64,000 nucleotides of DNA, taken from positions 5,844,267 to 5,908,266 of the forward strand of contig NC_090191.1 of assembly GCF_024679245.1 (NCBI RefSeq), written 5' to 3'. This document shows positions 37,083 to 49,963 of this stretch, piece by piece. Position 1 is the stretch's first letter; the number at the start of each line of letters is the position of its first letter. The DNA comes from Pseudorasbora parva. Its lineage: Eukaryota > Chordata > Actinopteri > Cypriniformes > Gobionidae. Made by a program: the position numbers and the translations under genes. The notes beneath the pieces were generated by a model. It saw only the letters and a program-made list of their open reading frames with translations, did not search any database and had not been told where the DNA came from.

Positions 37083-40000
37083 GTTTTGGTGGAGGATGCG
37101 CGGGCAATCATTCCTTGGTGACACCCCTGGCAAAACAACAAATAAGGTAGTAGAAAGCTTTAATTATTTGGTTAGGGCTGTCTGACTGGAAGAGATTGGG
37201 TACGGGGAGCGAGAGAGCTTCATTTCGATAGGAATGGGGATTAATTATACTAAGTGTTTGTTTTTTGGGAACAGCATAAGGGTATAAGAAGGTCGCTGAG
37301 AGCACGCCACGTTACTACGGGCAACGGCTAACGCGTAGCAGACAGCGCAAGACACGTGTCTAATACAGAGGAGAGCCCATTGGGGGCCACTGGTGTAGCA
37401 CCACCTCTACAGGGGCACGTCTCTCTGGTCTGTGATCTGTTTGTCTGAGTTAGAGTCTTAAGAGACGGTCACACGGACCAGGGGGCATCGCAAACCTGCT
37501 CTCTCTCTTCCATCTCAGATAGGGGTACCCCGAACTTAGTGAATCAGGCAGTCAGGGAATAAAATATTAGTTATTAGTTAAACAAAATTAAAAATAGATT
37601 CAGGAGTTGTTTGCCAGGGATGCATCTGGAACGATCCCGAGTAAAATAAAAATTGTGACCCAAATTGGCACGGACCAGTATGTGTGACGTTTTCGTACAA
37701 GTGTCCTTTGCAGTTTCATCACGCAGAAGCCACAGCTGTGTTGGGTAAAGATCGCCGCCTCCATCTCTTGCTGTTTCGGTGAGTATGAACTTTGACTAAA
37801 ATATGGCTGATAAATTGTGAGATGATCAGTAACTTGATCAGTCTTGATAATATGTTGAAATGAAAGAGAGCAAATGCTGTAACTAGCTTTGCTCTGAAGC
37901 CCTCACTTAAAAGAAATTTGCAGAACATATTTATAAAAAAAAATTAAAACATGGAAGCAAGGTTTTAATTCAGACTGAAAAGTTAAATAGCATCCTGACT
38001 TGCTACAAACAAAGAGTGCTTATTAATGAATTTGTAGAATGGGTGGGGTTTAACCCCTGAAAGAAAAATCCCAGAAGTTACTGAGGGATGGTATAGTCTA
38101 ATTACCAAACGTAATAAATTGTCTGAAATTACTGGAATTGAGGTGTAGTCTAAAAAAAAAAAAAAAGGGCTTGAGATTGTTTTTGAAAAAGCGAAAACAC
38201 CAAGATGTGTGAGCAGCCAGTCTTATCTGCCCCCTCCCCTCTCGCGCGCTCTTCTCTTCTCTTCTCTGTCCGAGCGAGTGCCGCTTTAGGCACCGCCTTA
38301 CAGACTGGGAACTAGACTGAAACATGCCAGTTGCTAAATGACAGAGAGTTTTAATTGTGGTCAGCAGGGCCATTTTGTATGTAACTGTAACCACCCACCC
38401 ATAAGGTGTAGAAATGGTGGCAAATCAGCCCATCAGACTAAATTTTGTAGATGAAACAAAGTAAGAAAGTAACAAAGAAGTGGCTTACACTCTGTCTAAC
38501 AAAATAATGAAATATGAATTTAACGACTTTAGTTATTATTTTTGAAGGAAAGATCTATGATAATTAATTAAAATTATGAGGTAAAATTAAAGACAATGAC
38601 AGAAAAACATGTGAGGTGAGAAAATATATAAACAGTGACATTAGAGGTTTAAATGACAGGTTTATAAAAAAGGTGCTTCCTGTTCCTCTTTTCTGATAAA
38701 GTTAATTTGTCTGAATGTTGGTAATAACAGTTTTTATCAAATAAATTGGGGTTAATATGTTAAAAACCCTAGATGCTGGTGTTTTGGTTTCAAAAAGATA
38801 AGCTGGTGCAGAGCTCTAATAAAACAATTCGCTTATCTGAATCTGGCCCCCACCATTTCTGGTGCTATGGCCGAACTTGAAAGAGTAACAGAGACTTAAT
38901 CTGAGAAATGTATAGTTTCTAAATTAATTGTATGGGAAAAAGACAAATAAAATTATGATTAATTAAAATTGTGATCTCTGTCTAAGGATAGAGTATAAAG
39001 GAAATGTTTGATGTCTTATATGAAAACAATTTTAATTTCTAGCCAGATCTTATGCTGAGCTAGTGTGAGTAGTATAAAGTTTATGAAAACACAGTGAACC
39101 ATCCTGATTAACTCAGAGTCTCTCTCTCATTCAAAACCAGCTCAATGCTGTTATCTGAGCCTGTGTCAAAGGTGATAAGAGATTTATAGTAAAAGCACAG
39201 TGCATCAGTTGAAAATCATAGAGACAGTGATTTGTTAAAAAGAGTGAGAGTGCCATTAGGAGGGCAATAATAAAGGTATAAGATGTTTTCAAATACAGAA
39301 TTTTAATGAACTGAAATTTTTAAATAAATTATTCCATGACCAGTGACATCTTTGTCTAATCTTAGCCGCCACCATGCACAGGACCAATGGATCAGGTCAG
39401 AGTCAACATGCAGGACATTATATTGAGTGGACAGTGGTTATGGCTAAATTCACTGAGTATAATCTACGCATTATGTTGCGGTTTGGAAGATGTAATTGGT
39501 ATCAGTGATTAAGTGTTATGATTAACCTGTCTCCATGTTCTACTTATAGTAAGCAGACTAAATGGCTCTGGTGACTCTTGAATGCACTTTCCCCAAGGCT
39601 CCAGAAAAACATCTGATCCATTTTAAGGGTCAAAGATCTCAAGCGATGACCAATGTGAATGAGGGTGATTCGCCTAAGACGGGTAAGATCCTCTTTTGGC
39701 CAGCAGGGGGACGACCTAAGACATGGGGGTCACCGCCATTGGGCACTTCCAAGAAGGGAGGTGTTTTATGTGAGGTGTGTATGAGAGTTGAACCGATGTC
39801 TGTGAGGCCAGCAGCATCAGTAAGGGGGGACGCTGTGGTTGTAGGGGCCGAGAGTCCAGACAGGACACAGCATGGCCTGCCCTAATAATGGCTCCTCCAT
39901 ACCGCTCACTCAAGTACCGCACTGTTTGTGAATGCCAGGGAAGACCCTGAGTGAAAGTTATGATGGTAAAGGTCATTCAAGAGCCAGCTGAGACCATGAG

Positions 40001-42687
40001 GTGATTGTCAATAACTTTGTGGAGACCAGAACAAAAATGCATTAACTGAATCAGTAAAACTGTGATATTGAACTAATATTTCCATATCATGAGTTTAATC
40101 CTGCAGGTCATTAGATATGGCAGTGGAGAATTTGAAGGCATGGTGGTGTCTAAAGATAAGAACAGCTGTTGAAGTTTAAAGAGGAGGTCTGGATAACAAA
40201 AGGTATTTAACTAAAGTAACTTGAAGAAAATAATTCATAGCATAACTTATTTTGAGATGATTATATATCTCTAATTGGAAAGTTAAACATTTAAATTTCT
40301 GATACAAATTTATTCTTTAAGGATAAACTTTGTGAAGGTTAAAAATTAATGAATTTAATAAAAGAGACTATCCGTGTAAGAGAGAGAGAGAGACTGCTTG
40401 AGAAGGAGGAATGGTGCTCTGTCTGTTATCATCCTGCTAAAGCTGAAACAAAACAAAAGCAATGATATCAGAGCCAAAACAACCCAGCTGACTTCTCTAA
40501 AAATGAAGGAATAACAAACAGACATGATTTGAAAATTGGTTAAGAAACCATGTAAGAACTGAGTTTAAATATTTTTTAGTTAAACACTAAAAGCAAATTT
40601 TGAGAATGAGCAATTCAAAATTATATGTTTAATGTGCGTATGCTTGTTGATGACTGCACTTTATGTTTTGTATGTGTTGGTTTGTGAAACTGTTCTGTCC
40701 TGATAGTGTGTGTGTGAGGTCATTAACCTCTGGAATGAGTGTTTATCATTACAGATGGGTTAAGGCAAACGACAACTTTTAAAGAAACTGCTAATTCTGA
40801 AGGAAATTTCTGGGAAAGTTGATCCAGAACATGGGACGAGCTTTAAGTGGACTGGTATCCAGCTCTGTCCGTTACTGGTAATTATGACTAATTTTGTCAT
40901 TTATGATGCTGATTTGAATTAATCTCTGGATTAGTTGAAGTGGAATTATAAAGTTAAAGATTGCCGTTTCTTAGTGGGTTAAACACCCATCTCTAAATTT
41001 AACTGAGGGTTTAAATTGAAATAATGTCAATTGATTAGAAATGGTAAACATAAATGTTAGAAACTTGACGGCAGAGACAAAGTGACAAATTGGCTGAAGT
41101 CACTTCTAAATTATCCAGAGATTCCCTCATATTTCTGAAGGCAGAAGGGCGACCAAAAAGATAACTTCTAAAAGAAAAAGTTTTATTTTTATTTTTCATC
41201 CCTTAAATGGATGCAGGACATTAGATGTCTAGTAATAATGTCTAATTAATGTTAAAGGAGCAAGTGACTAAGTTTTTCGGTGTGACTGGGATTGAAAGAT
41301 GAATAAAATAATATTTTGGTTTCTGTAGAGCAGTAGAGATAAGACTGAAACAATAACGATCACATGGTGCATCTGCACTAGAGACTTACTATTTTGATAA
41401 AGAATAATCTGACAAGTTAAAATGAGAGAGACATAGCCCTAAAGATTAATGTCGTGAAAATAAAACTTCTGACAGAATTTATTTTACCTGAAGTCAAATT
41501 AAATACATTGAATGATTTTCAAAATACAGATTGTTTTAGAACAGTTTTAAATAAATTGATGATGACTACAAATTTTTAATACTTTATAAAGTAATATGGG
41601 AGATTATGAAAATGTGTAAGTTCTTGGTAAAATTATAACAATTTTGGTGTAAGTGGCAAAGGAAGGCTAGTGAGGACTTGATGAGAAGTATCACTGCCAG
41701 ATGACATAAATCAACAGGGTTAAGATTTGAGTCATTTGGAGCTTACGCCTAAAGAGTTTTAATGGACAAGACATTGAAAGAAAAATGTTACTTTAAAGGA
41801 AACCCTAATGAATTGATTTTGAATGGTTTACTAAATAACATGGGTTTGAAAAGTTATTTTGAAAAATAATTGGTATTGAGTATGATTAAGCACAATGTCA
41901 CAAGATAAAGATGTGAACAAGTTGATTGAATGTTATACAAATGGATAATTATGTCATTTTGATGAAGTTTTCAACATTAACAATTTTATGGTTCTGTTCA
42001 TTTAAGTTAAATATGATGTGGGCTATCATGAGTGAAAACTGGATTTGATGGAAATAGCAAGTGTAACAAAAAGGTTTGAGTATGTGGAAACCTATGGAAA
42101 AGAAAAAGATGTGTTATGAAAATGGGTTTAACAAGAAGGTTCTTGAGTAAAATCAGGGAAAGCGATTGAAATGGATGTTATGTACATGTTTGAGAAAGAA
42201 ATGAATGGGATGTGTAATTAAGATGGTACATGTATGTAGACTGTAAACTGAAGGATGTTTTATGCAGAGACTGAATGTAATTGGATGGATTATGATGCCT
42301 ATTTATTTTGTTTATTTTTATTTCAGACCACTATTGTTTTTGAAGATGAAGAAGGTCTGTGTTTAAAAGAAGTGTATTTAAAATCCCTCTTTTTAGATTA
42401 GATATCTTGGTATTTATAATGGGGTGGTATTTAACATGGGGTGCTAATGTAGTATGTCCTCTTGAGGATGAATATGTGCTTATTGTAATCAATCAAGCCA
42501 TTGATAAAACCAAATTAGATGAGATTAATATTGGTTGAAGTTAAATCCCTGAGGGGAAAAGAGATTTTCTTTTTTTCAAAGATTATAAACTAAAAAGGGG
42601 AGGGCATGGAACATTATGAAGCGGTCTAAATTGGTAGACCAACTTTAGAGGGTCATTGGGACCCCAAAATTGGCCTTTAGGAGGGAG
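37083..42687 (+). other. Interior of the LTR element, no intact gene
   Basis: AT-rich sequence dense in stops in all frames. Apart from the zinc-knuckle remnant I see no coding signature. An open frame at 39562-39885 (107 codons) begins at ATG but matches nothing I recognise. A GA-rich purine tract lies at about 42590-42605. Confidence 0.75.
38350..38455 (+). pseudogene. Degenerate Gag nucleocapsid zinc-knuckle relic
   Basis: In the sense frame of the LTR element, about 1.27 kb after the 5' LTR, a short stretch reads FNCGQQGHFVCNC and, after about 15 residues, GGKSAHQTKFC. It then stops at TGA. These look like two CCHC knuckles (C-x2-C-x4-H-x4-C) that have each lost one cysteine. The position fits a gag gene 3' end. 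The surroundings are closed by stops, so it is a remnant that hints the element descends from a gag-bearing retroelement. Confidence 0.5.
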
Positions 42688-43732
42688 TGAAGGGGGGATT
42701 TTGAAATCCACTGCCGCTTCAATATACCTGTATATATTTATATCCTATAACTTCATAATCAAAACCTTAATTGATATTCATCTTCCTATATTACCTATAA
42801 TATTATAATGATTCTATCCAGTTATGATTTTGTTTTAGTTTCTTGTTTTCTAAAGTGTGTATTTGGTCTCTGAGGAGTGACTGAGGGTCTGGCCTAGAGT
42901 TGTGTGATGTGTCACTAAACACTGGCAACAAGGTCGTGTGTTTGGATTTGAGGTATCACACACCCCTAACATGTCAGGAGTGGAGTAACAGCGTTTGCTC
43001 ACTTAGCCCGGCTTCCAGATATGAAATATGGATTTGTCTTTCATTTAATTTATTATGTTTTATTCCTTTTATATTTCCTTTTACTGAAACACTAAAGACT
43101 CAAGATGAAAATTGCCTGTACTATTGTGTGTCCCTCTCACTAAAAGAAAGCACATGTTATCAGTATGTTTTGGTAAGAACTAGTTAGAACTGGAGCTTAA
43201 TCAGCTCCAACCTTGGAGAGACTGTGAATCTGTGTATGTGCGCAATATTCTATGCTACAGATCAGAATGGTGTTCAATGGGCACCCTAAGAGATGGGTGG
43301 ACTTGTTGTTCTGGGCAAGCTGGCGCCTGCTCCAGATCTGGAAGGTCACTACGGGCCTAATTCTGGGTGAGAGCATCAACAAGTGACACGTCAGTGGAAA
43401 CGTGCATCAGATTAACTGACTCGAGTGGAAATTTACCATGACTGTGCATTGTCTCTGAGCCAATCAGAATCATCCACATTGCAGTAATGACGTGGATAAG
43501 ACCTTGAAAACGGTATAACTGTTGGGACAATTGTATGTACGATGGGGCGAGGCAACGAGACTGTGAGAGAGGGAGCGCGGCCTACGAACTCCTTGTGAGA
43601 CTTGAAGCTGGCTTCTGCTTTTGAAACTGCAAACTATTCTTAAGTAAATTTTTCTTTTAATTAATTGCAATCCTGACTCTGTCTTCATTTCTTCACTACT
43701 GGTCCTGGGTCATAAGCTGTTAACCCCTAACA
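42688..43732 (+). repeat. 3' LTR of the non-coding LTR element
   Basis: The second LTR, offset from the first by exactly 6650 bp over its whole length, so no indels separate them. It ends at the GCGG duplication. Confidence 0.92.
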
Positions 43733-43929
43733 GCGGCGATAGCGGCCACATAAAGCGGCCACGGGTGGAAGGAGACAGCCTTCGATCCACCCCTTCTTGT
43801 CGCCACAGAACACTCCACCGGGGGCACCCAACACGGGCGAGACATCCTGAAAAGGACGCGCCACGTGTGAGCTCTTTTTGTGAGAGGATTAACCTCGCAG
43901 TCAATGCCGAAGCGCCCAGGGGACCACAC
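43733..43929 (-). pseudogene. DIRS-type tyrosine recombinase, upstream part
   Basis: On the minus strand this frame runs into the LTR element at its end (reading ...HPWPLYVAAIAA). It resumes in a compatible recombinase segment on the other side of the insertion at 36037, ignoring the 4-bp duplication. That continuity, together with the GCGG duplication, shows that the LTR element landed inside the recombinase gene. Further upstream I cannot recognise gag or reverse transcriptase domains. Confidence 0.6.
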
Positions 43930-44281
43930 ACCAACTGGATCCCAATCGACAGACCAGCAGCCAGGAAGTATGTGACCGCTGGAATGCGCCGTACACCAAC
44001 ACCAACTGGAAGATCCTGATCGTCTCGAAGAACTGATAGTACATCAGAAGGCTTTAGGAGTGAAAGGTATGTAACCCTTGGCTCCGAAGCTTAAAAACAT
44101 AATGCGATCATGCCAGCTACTTCCTTATATACCCACGTAGGTAGGCGGACTCAAATCTCGCATGCCCATGGCATTGCCACTGCTACTGGGCGTTTTCTAG
44201 TCTCGGAGACGATAGGCTTCTAAGCTAAACCCCCATTCGCCAGTCACTGACGTTACGTCGGAGGGACTGAACGAAAGGGAA
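43930..44281 (-). mobile_element. DIRS element terminal region (5' end, minus orientation)
   Basis: Read on the minus strand, this starts GTTCCCTTTCGTTCAGTCCC at 44281, followed by CCGACGTAACGTCA. It has a TATATAAGG box at 44123-44131 and then leads toward the recombinase gene. The composition matches, from memory, terminal inverted regions of fish DIRS elements. Only about 350 bp separates it from recombinase sequence, so the usual gag, RT, RNase H and methyltransferase genes are missing and the element is an internal deletion derivative. I did not find the opposite terminus near 35200. Confidence 0.5.
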
Positions 44282-44611
44282 CAATAATTATTATTATTAA
44301 ATAAGAACATTGCATTTTCACACAAAGATAATGTGTGCTTTATCAATCATATTTGTACCAAGTACCTTGTATTTTGTAGTTTTTTTACTTTTGACTCTAA
44401 GCATAACATAATATACATAGCTGATTAAACAGTACAATATACTGTAAAAACAAAACAAAACAACAACAACAAAAAAAAAAACTGTCAAAACATCTATAAT
44501 CAACAGCATAATCTTCTGTTATAAGTTTCTGTTGGAGATGTTTTATAAGACATTCTAAATACTAATTATGGTCAAAATAATCAACTTGATACAATTTTTT
44601 TTTTAAAAACT
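44282..44611. other. AT-rich spacer, nothing recognised
   Basis: About 330 bp of AT-rich sequence with a short TTA run and an A-rich stretch near 44455-44480. No gene, RNA or repeat end could be supported. Confidence 0.6.
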
Positions 44612-44750
44612 GGAGGTTTGGGACTTCCGGTTATGGCGGCCACGTGAAAGGACGTGTTTCGTACCGCTCTGCTGTTATTGTCATAATTTCTTTAAAAAAC
44701 CTCTCTTTGCAACAAAGTGGCGCATTAAAAACACCCGTGTGGACAGAATT

Positions 44751-45430
44751 ATGCCTAAAGCAGCAAAAGCTAGCCAAGAAGTAAGCGAAAAATCAAAACA
44801 ACCCAAGCTGACGGACTATCATCTTCGTGGCGAAGTGCAGAAGGCTAATTCTAATGCTAACTCGAGCCCCTGCTCTAATGCTAGCTCTGTTTCAATGGCG
44901 GCGTCCGACGGAGAGCAGAAAACCCAAAACAGCAAGTTAGACGAAATACTGTCCACTGTTAATTCCATGAAAATGGATTTCTCTTCTAGATTTGACAAAG
45001 TGGTGGAATCCATTGACGGTTTGAGGAAAGAGATAAATGATTGTATCCGGCGAGTATCACAAACGGAAACCCGCATTTCTGATGCAGAAGACGTGATAGA
45101 AATCCTACGTGCTAAAGTGAACACACTGGAATCCAATGGGAAAGTACTGGAAGACAAAGTTATGGACCTCGAGGCAAGATCTAGACGAAACAATCTAAGA
45201 CTGGTCAACCTGCCGGAGGGAGCTGAAGGACAGGACGAAAGCAGTTTGACTCGGTTCGAGCGGAGTTACGCAAACTGGGATTGCGGCACGGAGTGGCTCA
45301 TCCGGCCAAACTATTGGTGACTTACAAGGGTCAGACTCACTCCTTCACAACGGCAGCGACAGCACGAGAGTTTGTGAAGAAAGTTCAGAAGGCAACAGAA
45401 GAGGATGAATCACTGCCAGCCCTGGACTAA
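44751..45430 (+). pseudogene. LINE ORF1 (coiled-coil RNA-binding protein), deleted and frameshifted
   Basis: ORF1p of L1-type elements binds element RNA and acts as a chaperone. The frame starts at the ATG at 44751 with a basic/Ser-rich head. It continues through a coiled coil of heptad-like I/L/V spacing (about 44930-45170) and reaches RRNNLRLVNLPEG, the start of the RRM-like part. Shortly after (about 45250) the sequence jumps into the C-terminal domain in another frame. That frame (from about 45258, reading VRAELRKLGLRHG and later FTTAATAREFVKKV) runs to a stop at 45430. The middle of the RNA-binding region is therefore deleted and the frame lost. Intact relatives are usually about 350 residues from memory. 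Confidence 0.8.
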
Positions 45431-45973
45431 ATCACATTCTCTCTTTATTTTCTTATCAACGAGAAACTTCCAGATACGCTGCGCGGTAAAAACACCTGTC
45501 TGTTTAGATTTTTGACATTGAGTTGATTCGAAATGTCTGAAGTTTTGAAGTGTCCAGCTTTACTGGTGCAATTTTTAATTTTATTTTTTATTTTATTTCT
45601 CTCTCCACAAGGGCAGGGTGATTGAATATGGAAACGCACTTATTGTACGCTATAAAAGAGCACAAAGGGTGTAAACTTGCAGTGAAACAAGAGCGGTTAA
45701 TTGATTGTTAATAATAGTGTACAGCATCGGTAGTAAAGGTTTTGGTTTGAGAAGAGTGGCTAGACTGCTCCTCAATGTATGTGGAGTGGTCATATGCGAT
45801 AGCGGGAGACGTACTGTCGAGGGAGGGATTCGGGGAAGTAACGAGGGGTAGTTCGCGTTCAGGGTGTTGGATATATGTTCTCATATCCGGGTTGGTTACG
45901 CTTCTCTATGGAAAAATTCTATCCTATAAGGTAAATACCCATTTCCTGATTTTACAGTGTTGATATATCTCAA

Positions 45974-48900
45974 ATGTTACAAGCATTGAACCTGAAGTTT
46001 GTTACGTGGAACTGCAGGGGGCTACAACGCATTAAGAAGATTAAACAAGTCATGACTAAATTAAATGACATGGACTCTAAGATAATATTTCTGCAAGAGA
46101 CACACCTTGTGGAGGAGGATGAGAGGAGGGTTAGGAGGAGGTGGCGGGGTAGTGTATTTACAGCAGCATTTACATCTAGAGCAAGAGGAGTTATGATTCT
46201 GATCCATGATTCCATTCCATTTCATGTAAAAAATGTTATTAAAGATAAGAAGGGCAGATATTTAATAGTTCAGGGATCTTTATTATTAGAAAACTTAAAC
46301 TTGGTTAATGTATATGGTCCTAATTTAGATGACCCAGGGTTTTATCAAGACTTATTCCTTTTACTTTCAGCACTACCAGGGCGCTTTGTGATTGCAGGGG
46401 ATTTTAATTGTACCCTTGACCCAGGTATAGATAGATCCGCAGGAACAGACCAATCACATAATATATGTAGGATAACATTACAAAGCTTTATAAAAGATTT
46501 TGGATTGCTGGACATTTTTAGAGAATTGCATCAACAAACCAAAGTCTATTCATGTTATTCTGCAACATTTCAGACATACTCGAGAATAGATTATTTCTTA
46601 ATTTCATCAGAACTACTATCCAAAATCCAAGATTGCTTATATGACAGTATAGTAGTCTCAGATCATGCACCCTGTTGTCTTATATATAGAGACGACAAAC
46701 TTACATGTGATCCACCTAGTTGGCGCTTTCAGCATAAATGGCTGCAGGATGAAGAGTTTGTTAAATATATTGGACATCAGATTGAAGAATTTTTTCAAAT
46801 AAATACAAATCAAACGTCAGCCTGTGTGAGATGGGATGCTTTTAAAGCATTTCTTAGGGGCCATATTATTAGCTACACGGGCAATAAATCTAAGAAAGCT
46901 AGAAGGGATAGGTTGGAATTAGAAACTAAAATCAGGACCATTCAGGAAAGGGTTTATCAAACAAATGACACAGAGTTGAAAAAAGAACTGCTGTTACTAA
47001 GAGCTGAATATGATAAACAATCTAGTTTTAGGGCTGCGTCTAGTCTTTTAAGATTAAAACAGTCATTTTATGAACAAGGAGATAAAGCAGGAAAATTACT
47101 AGCCTGGCAAATTAAACAACTTGAATCATCAACACCTATTACATCTATTAGAACACAAGAAAAAACACTCACAGACCCTAGAGATATTAATAATGCATTT
47201 AAAGACTACTATCAGAAGTTATATGATTCCAAAAGAAATCACAATGATAACGATTTAAATACTTTTTTGAATACGCTAATTATTCCAGTTATTTCAGATG
47301 ATTCGAGGGTTAATTTAAATATAGAAATAAATAAGGATGAAATATCACAGGCAATTGATGGAATGAGTTCTGGTAAGCAAGCATGACCAGATGGTATTCC
47401 TATTGATCTTTATAAAACATTTAAAGACAAATTGTTAATGCCTCTATTAGATATGTTTACAGAGGCATTCGAAAAAAGCGAACTTCCATCTTCCATGAAT
47501 CATGCCCTAATTTCTTTGCTGCCAAAGCCTGGTAAACCCCCTGATAAATGCGAAAACTTAAGACCTATCAGTTTACTAAATTCTGATCTTAAGATTATTT
47601 GTAAACTCTTAGCATTAAGGTTTCAAAAAACCCTGCCGGATATAATAAATAGGGATTAGAATGGGTTTATAATAGGAAGACAAGGGTATCATAACGTAAG
47701 AAGGGTTTTGAATGTCATTTGGTCTAAGGAAAACACTCAAGATACTGCGCTCCTATCGTTGGACGCAGAAAATGCCTTTGATAAGGTCGAATGGCCCTAT
47801 CTTTTTCATGTTCTGGAAAGGTTTGGATGTGGAACTAACTTTATCAAATGGGTCAAAATGCTCTACAATAACCCGACTGCGGAAATCATGTCAAACAAGT
47901 TATTTTCAGAGCCAATTAAAATCAAAAAGGGTTGTAGGCAGGGATGTCCACTCTCCCCTTTGCTATTTACACTAGCAATAGAGCCCTTGGCAACAGCCAT
48001 TCGCGGCCATCCACAAATCTCCGGAATTACAGTGGGACCCACAGAGCACAGAATTTCTTTGTTTGCGGATGATGCCGTCTTATTTTTAACAAACCTCAAG
48101 ACGTCAATCCCGGCGTTGGTGAAAGTAATTCAAGAGTTTGGTAAAATATCAGGCTACAAAGTAAACAATACTAAATCCTCCATTCTCTTATTAAATGTAG
48201 CTGAAAGGAACAATCCTATTCGTGAGATAACTCAATTTAAAGTAGTGGAAAATTTTACCTATTTAGGTGTCCAGATTTTTCCAGTATTGAATCAGGTTGT
48301 TAAAACTAATTATGAGAATCTAATGAAAACAATAAATGATTCAATTAACAGATGGACATCCATGCCTATATCCGTAATGGGAAGAGTCAATATTCTAAAA
48401 ATGAATATACTGCCAAAGTTACTTTATCTTTTTCAAAATGTTCCACTGCCGCCACCTCCTGAATTTTTTATTTGGTTGAAAAAAATTACTGTGAGCTTTA
48501 TATGGAATAATGGTAGGCCTAGGATTCGTCTTTCCTTACTCTATTTACCATTCGATGGTGGAGGGCTAAAATGTCCCAACTTCCAATTCTACTATTTGGC
48601 CACACAGTTAAGGACTATCATTTTTTACTTTTCAAGCGAAAACAATCCACACTGGGTAGAAATGGAGTCTCATGATTTAAAATTATCTCTCCCATTATTC
48701 ATGTACTCTGACAGGGCAAAAAACCTACGAAAACAAACTAGAAATCCAATACTTAAAAATATGATTAAAGTCTGGCATGATGTAAGTAAGTCCTTTAAAG
48801 AATCAAACATTTTGTCACAATTTAGCCCAATATGGGGCAACCAGCTTTTTGTACCAGGAAGGGCAGATGCAACTTTCAAACGATGGGCATCGGCAGGACT

Positions 48901-49764
48901 TAAAACAATTAATGACTTATATCCATCAAAATCTGATATATTTATGTCCTTTGAAGAGTTACAATCCAAATTTAAAATTGATAAAAAACACTATTTTAAA
49001 TACCTCCAGCTGAGAAGTTTTATAAAAAGTATTCATAGTAATCTAAGTAAACCTCCCCTTACACCGCTTGAAAAGTTGATGGTTAAAACAAATTGAGAAA
49101 AGGCATTGTTTCTGATTTTTATAATCTGTTGATCTCCAATGTAGCAGAGAATTCGAGAGATAAACTTATGTCATGGAATGCGGATTTGTCACTATCACTT
49201 GGAGAGCAGGAGTGGGAAAGGGCTTGTGTTAAAACCCATACCATGTCTATAAATAGCCGTCTTAGAATGCTACAATATAAATGGCTTATGCGCGTATATA
49301 TTACACCTGTGCAACTAAATAAATATAATAAAAATATACCAGATGTATGCATAAAGTGTGGCTCTAAAGGGACTCTTATACATTGCATGTGGGAATGCAG
49401 GCAAATAAAAAATTTCTGGGAAGAGGTAAAACATTTAATTGAAAAAATTACTTCCAAACAGATAGTTGTGGACCCTAAACTATTTCTCTTAGCTTTATAC
49501 CCAAACAAACACAACTATAGCAAAACTGAATGTACTTTTATAAATATAAGTTTGTTGTCTGCAAAGAAATGTATAGCTTTGTCTTGGAAGAACGTGAACA
49601 GACCCAGCGCCACCCAATGGTTAAAGCAGATGATGTCCAGCCTCCCCCTAGAGAGAATAACATACATCAGGAAATCTAAACAACATTTATTCGATAGGAT
49701 TTGGGGACCTTTCATTGACTTTATTAAGGACTTAGACTTGACAGATGATTCTTTGGATTTTTGA
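45974..49764 (+). pseudogene. LINE ORF2 (endonuclease-reverse transcriptase), inactivated
   Basis: The ATG at 45974 opens an APE-type endonuclease: N13 in TWNCRG, E42 in LQETH, D143/N145 in GDFN, D206 in RIDYF and D230-H231 in SDHAP. All catalytic residues are present. The linker then meets a TGA at 47384, just before [11 protein letters not shown] second in-frame stop (TAG) is at 47657, just before NGFIIGRQ. Reverse transcriptase continues in the same frame with [21 protein letters not shown], the [10 protein letters not shown] box and FADD at 48062-48073. It ends at a TGA (49094). The C-terminal domain continues in another frame (49093-49764) with the cysteine motif CIKCGSKGTLIHCMWEC. Two stops and one frameshift make it dead, although each piece is well preserved. 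Confidence 0.92.
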
Positions 49765-49932
49765 GACAAGGAAACCAGTAGTTCCACAATTTTGAGCTTA
49801 AGTTTAAATGCCACTTTAATTAAAACGGAGGAATAATACTCGAAGATAAGACTATATGTTACACTATGTTCATTATTTTCTATGATTATTGACCTATGTT
49901 GAAGAGAGAAGCGTTGTTCACTGTGCTAGTTC

Positions 49933-49963
<31 letters not shown>

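Larger units (their letters stand above)
36038..43732 (+). mobile_element. Non-coding LTR retrotransposon (LARD-like), recently inserted
   Basis: Two 1045-bp direct repeats (36038-37082 and 42688-43732) start TGAAGGGG and end CCCTAACA. They are flanked by a 4-bp duplication GCGG (36034-36037 and 43733-43736). I found no difference between the LTRs. The 5605-bp interior has no frame longer than about 107 codons and shows no reverse transcriptase, protease or integrase. A TGG-starting stretch 4 bp after the 5' LTR (TGGTGGAGGATGCGCGGG) is in position for a primer-binding site, and AGGAGGGAG (42679-42687) abuts the 3' LTR as a purine tract. The element must have been mobilised in trans. A degenerate zinc-knuckle remnant is listed separately. 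Confidence 0.93.

Noticed and set aside
39562..39885. 107-codon frame inside the LTR element
   Set aside because: Starts with ATG but shows no domain, lies in stop-rich sequence, and has no support as a gene.
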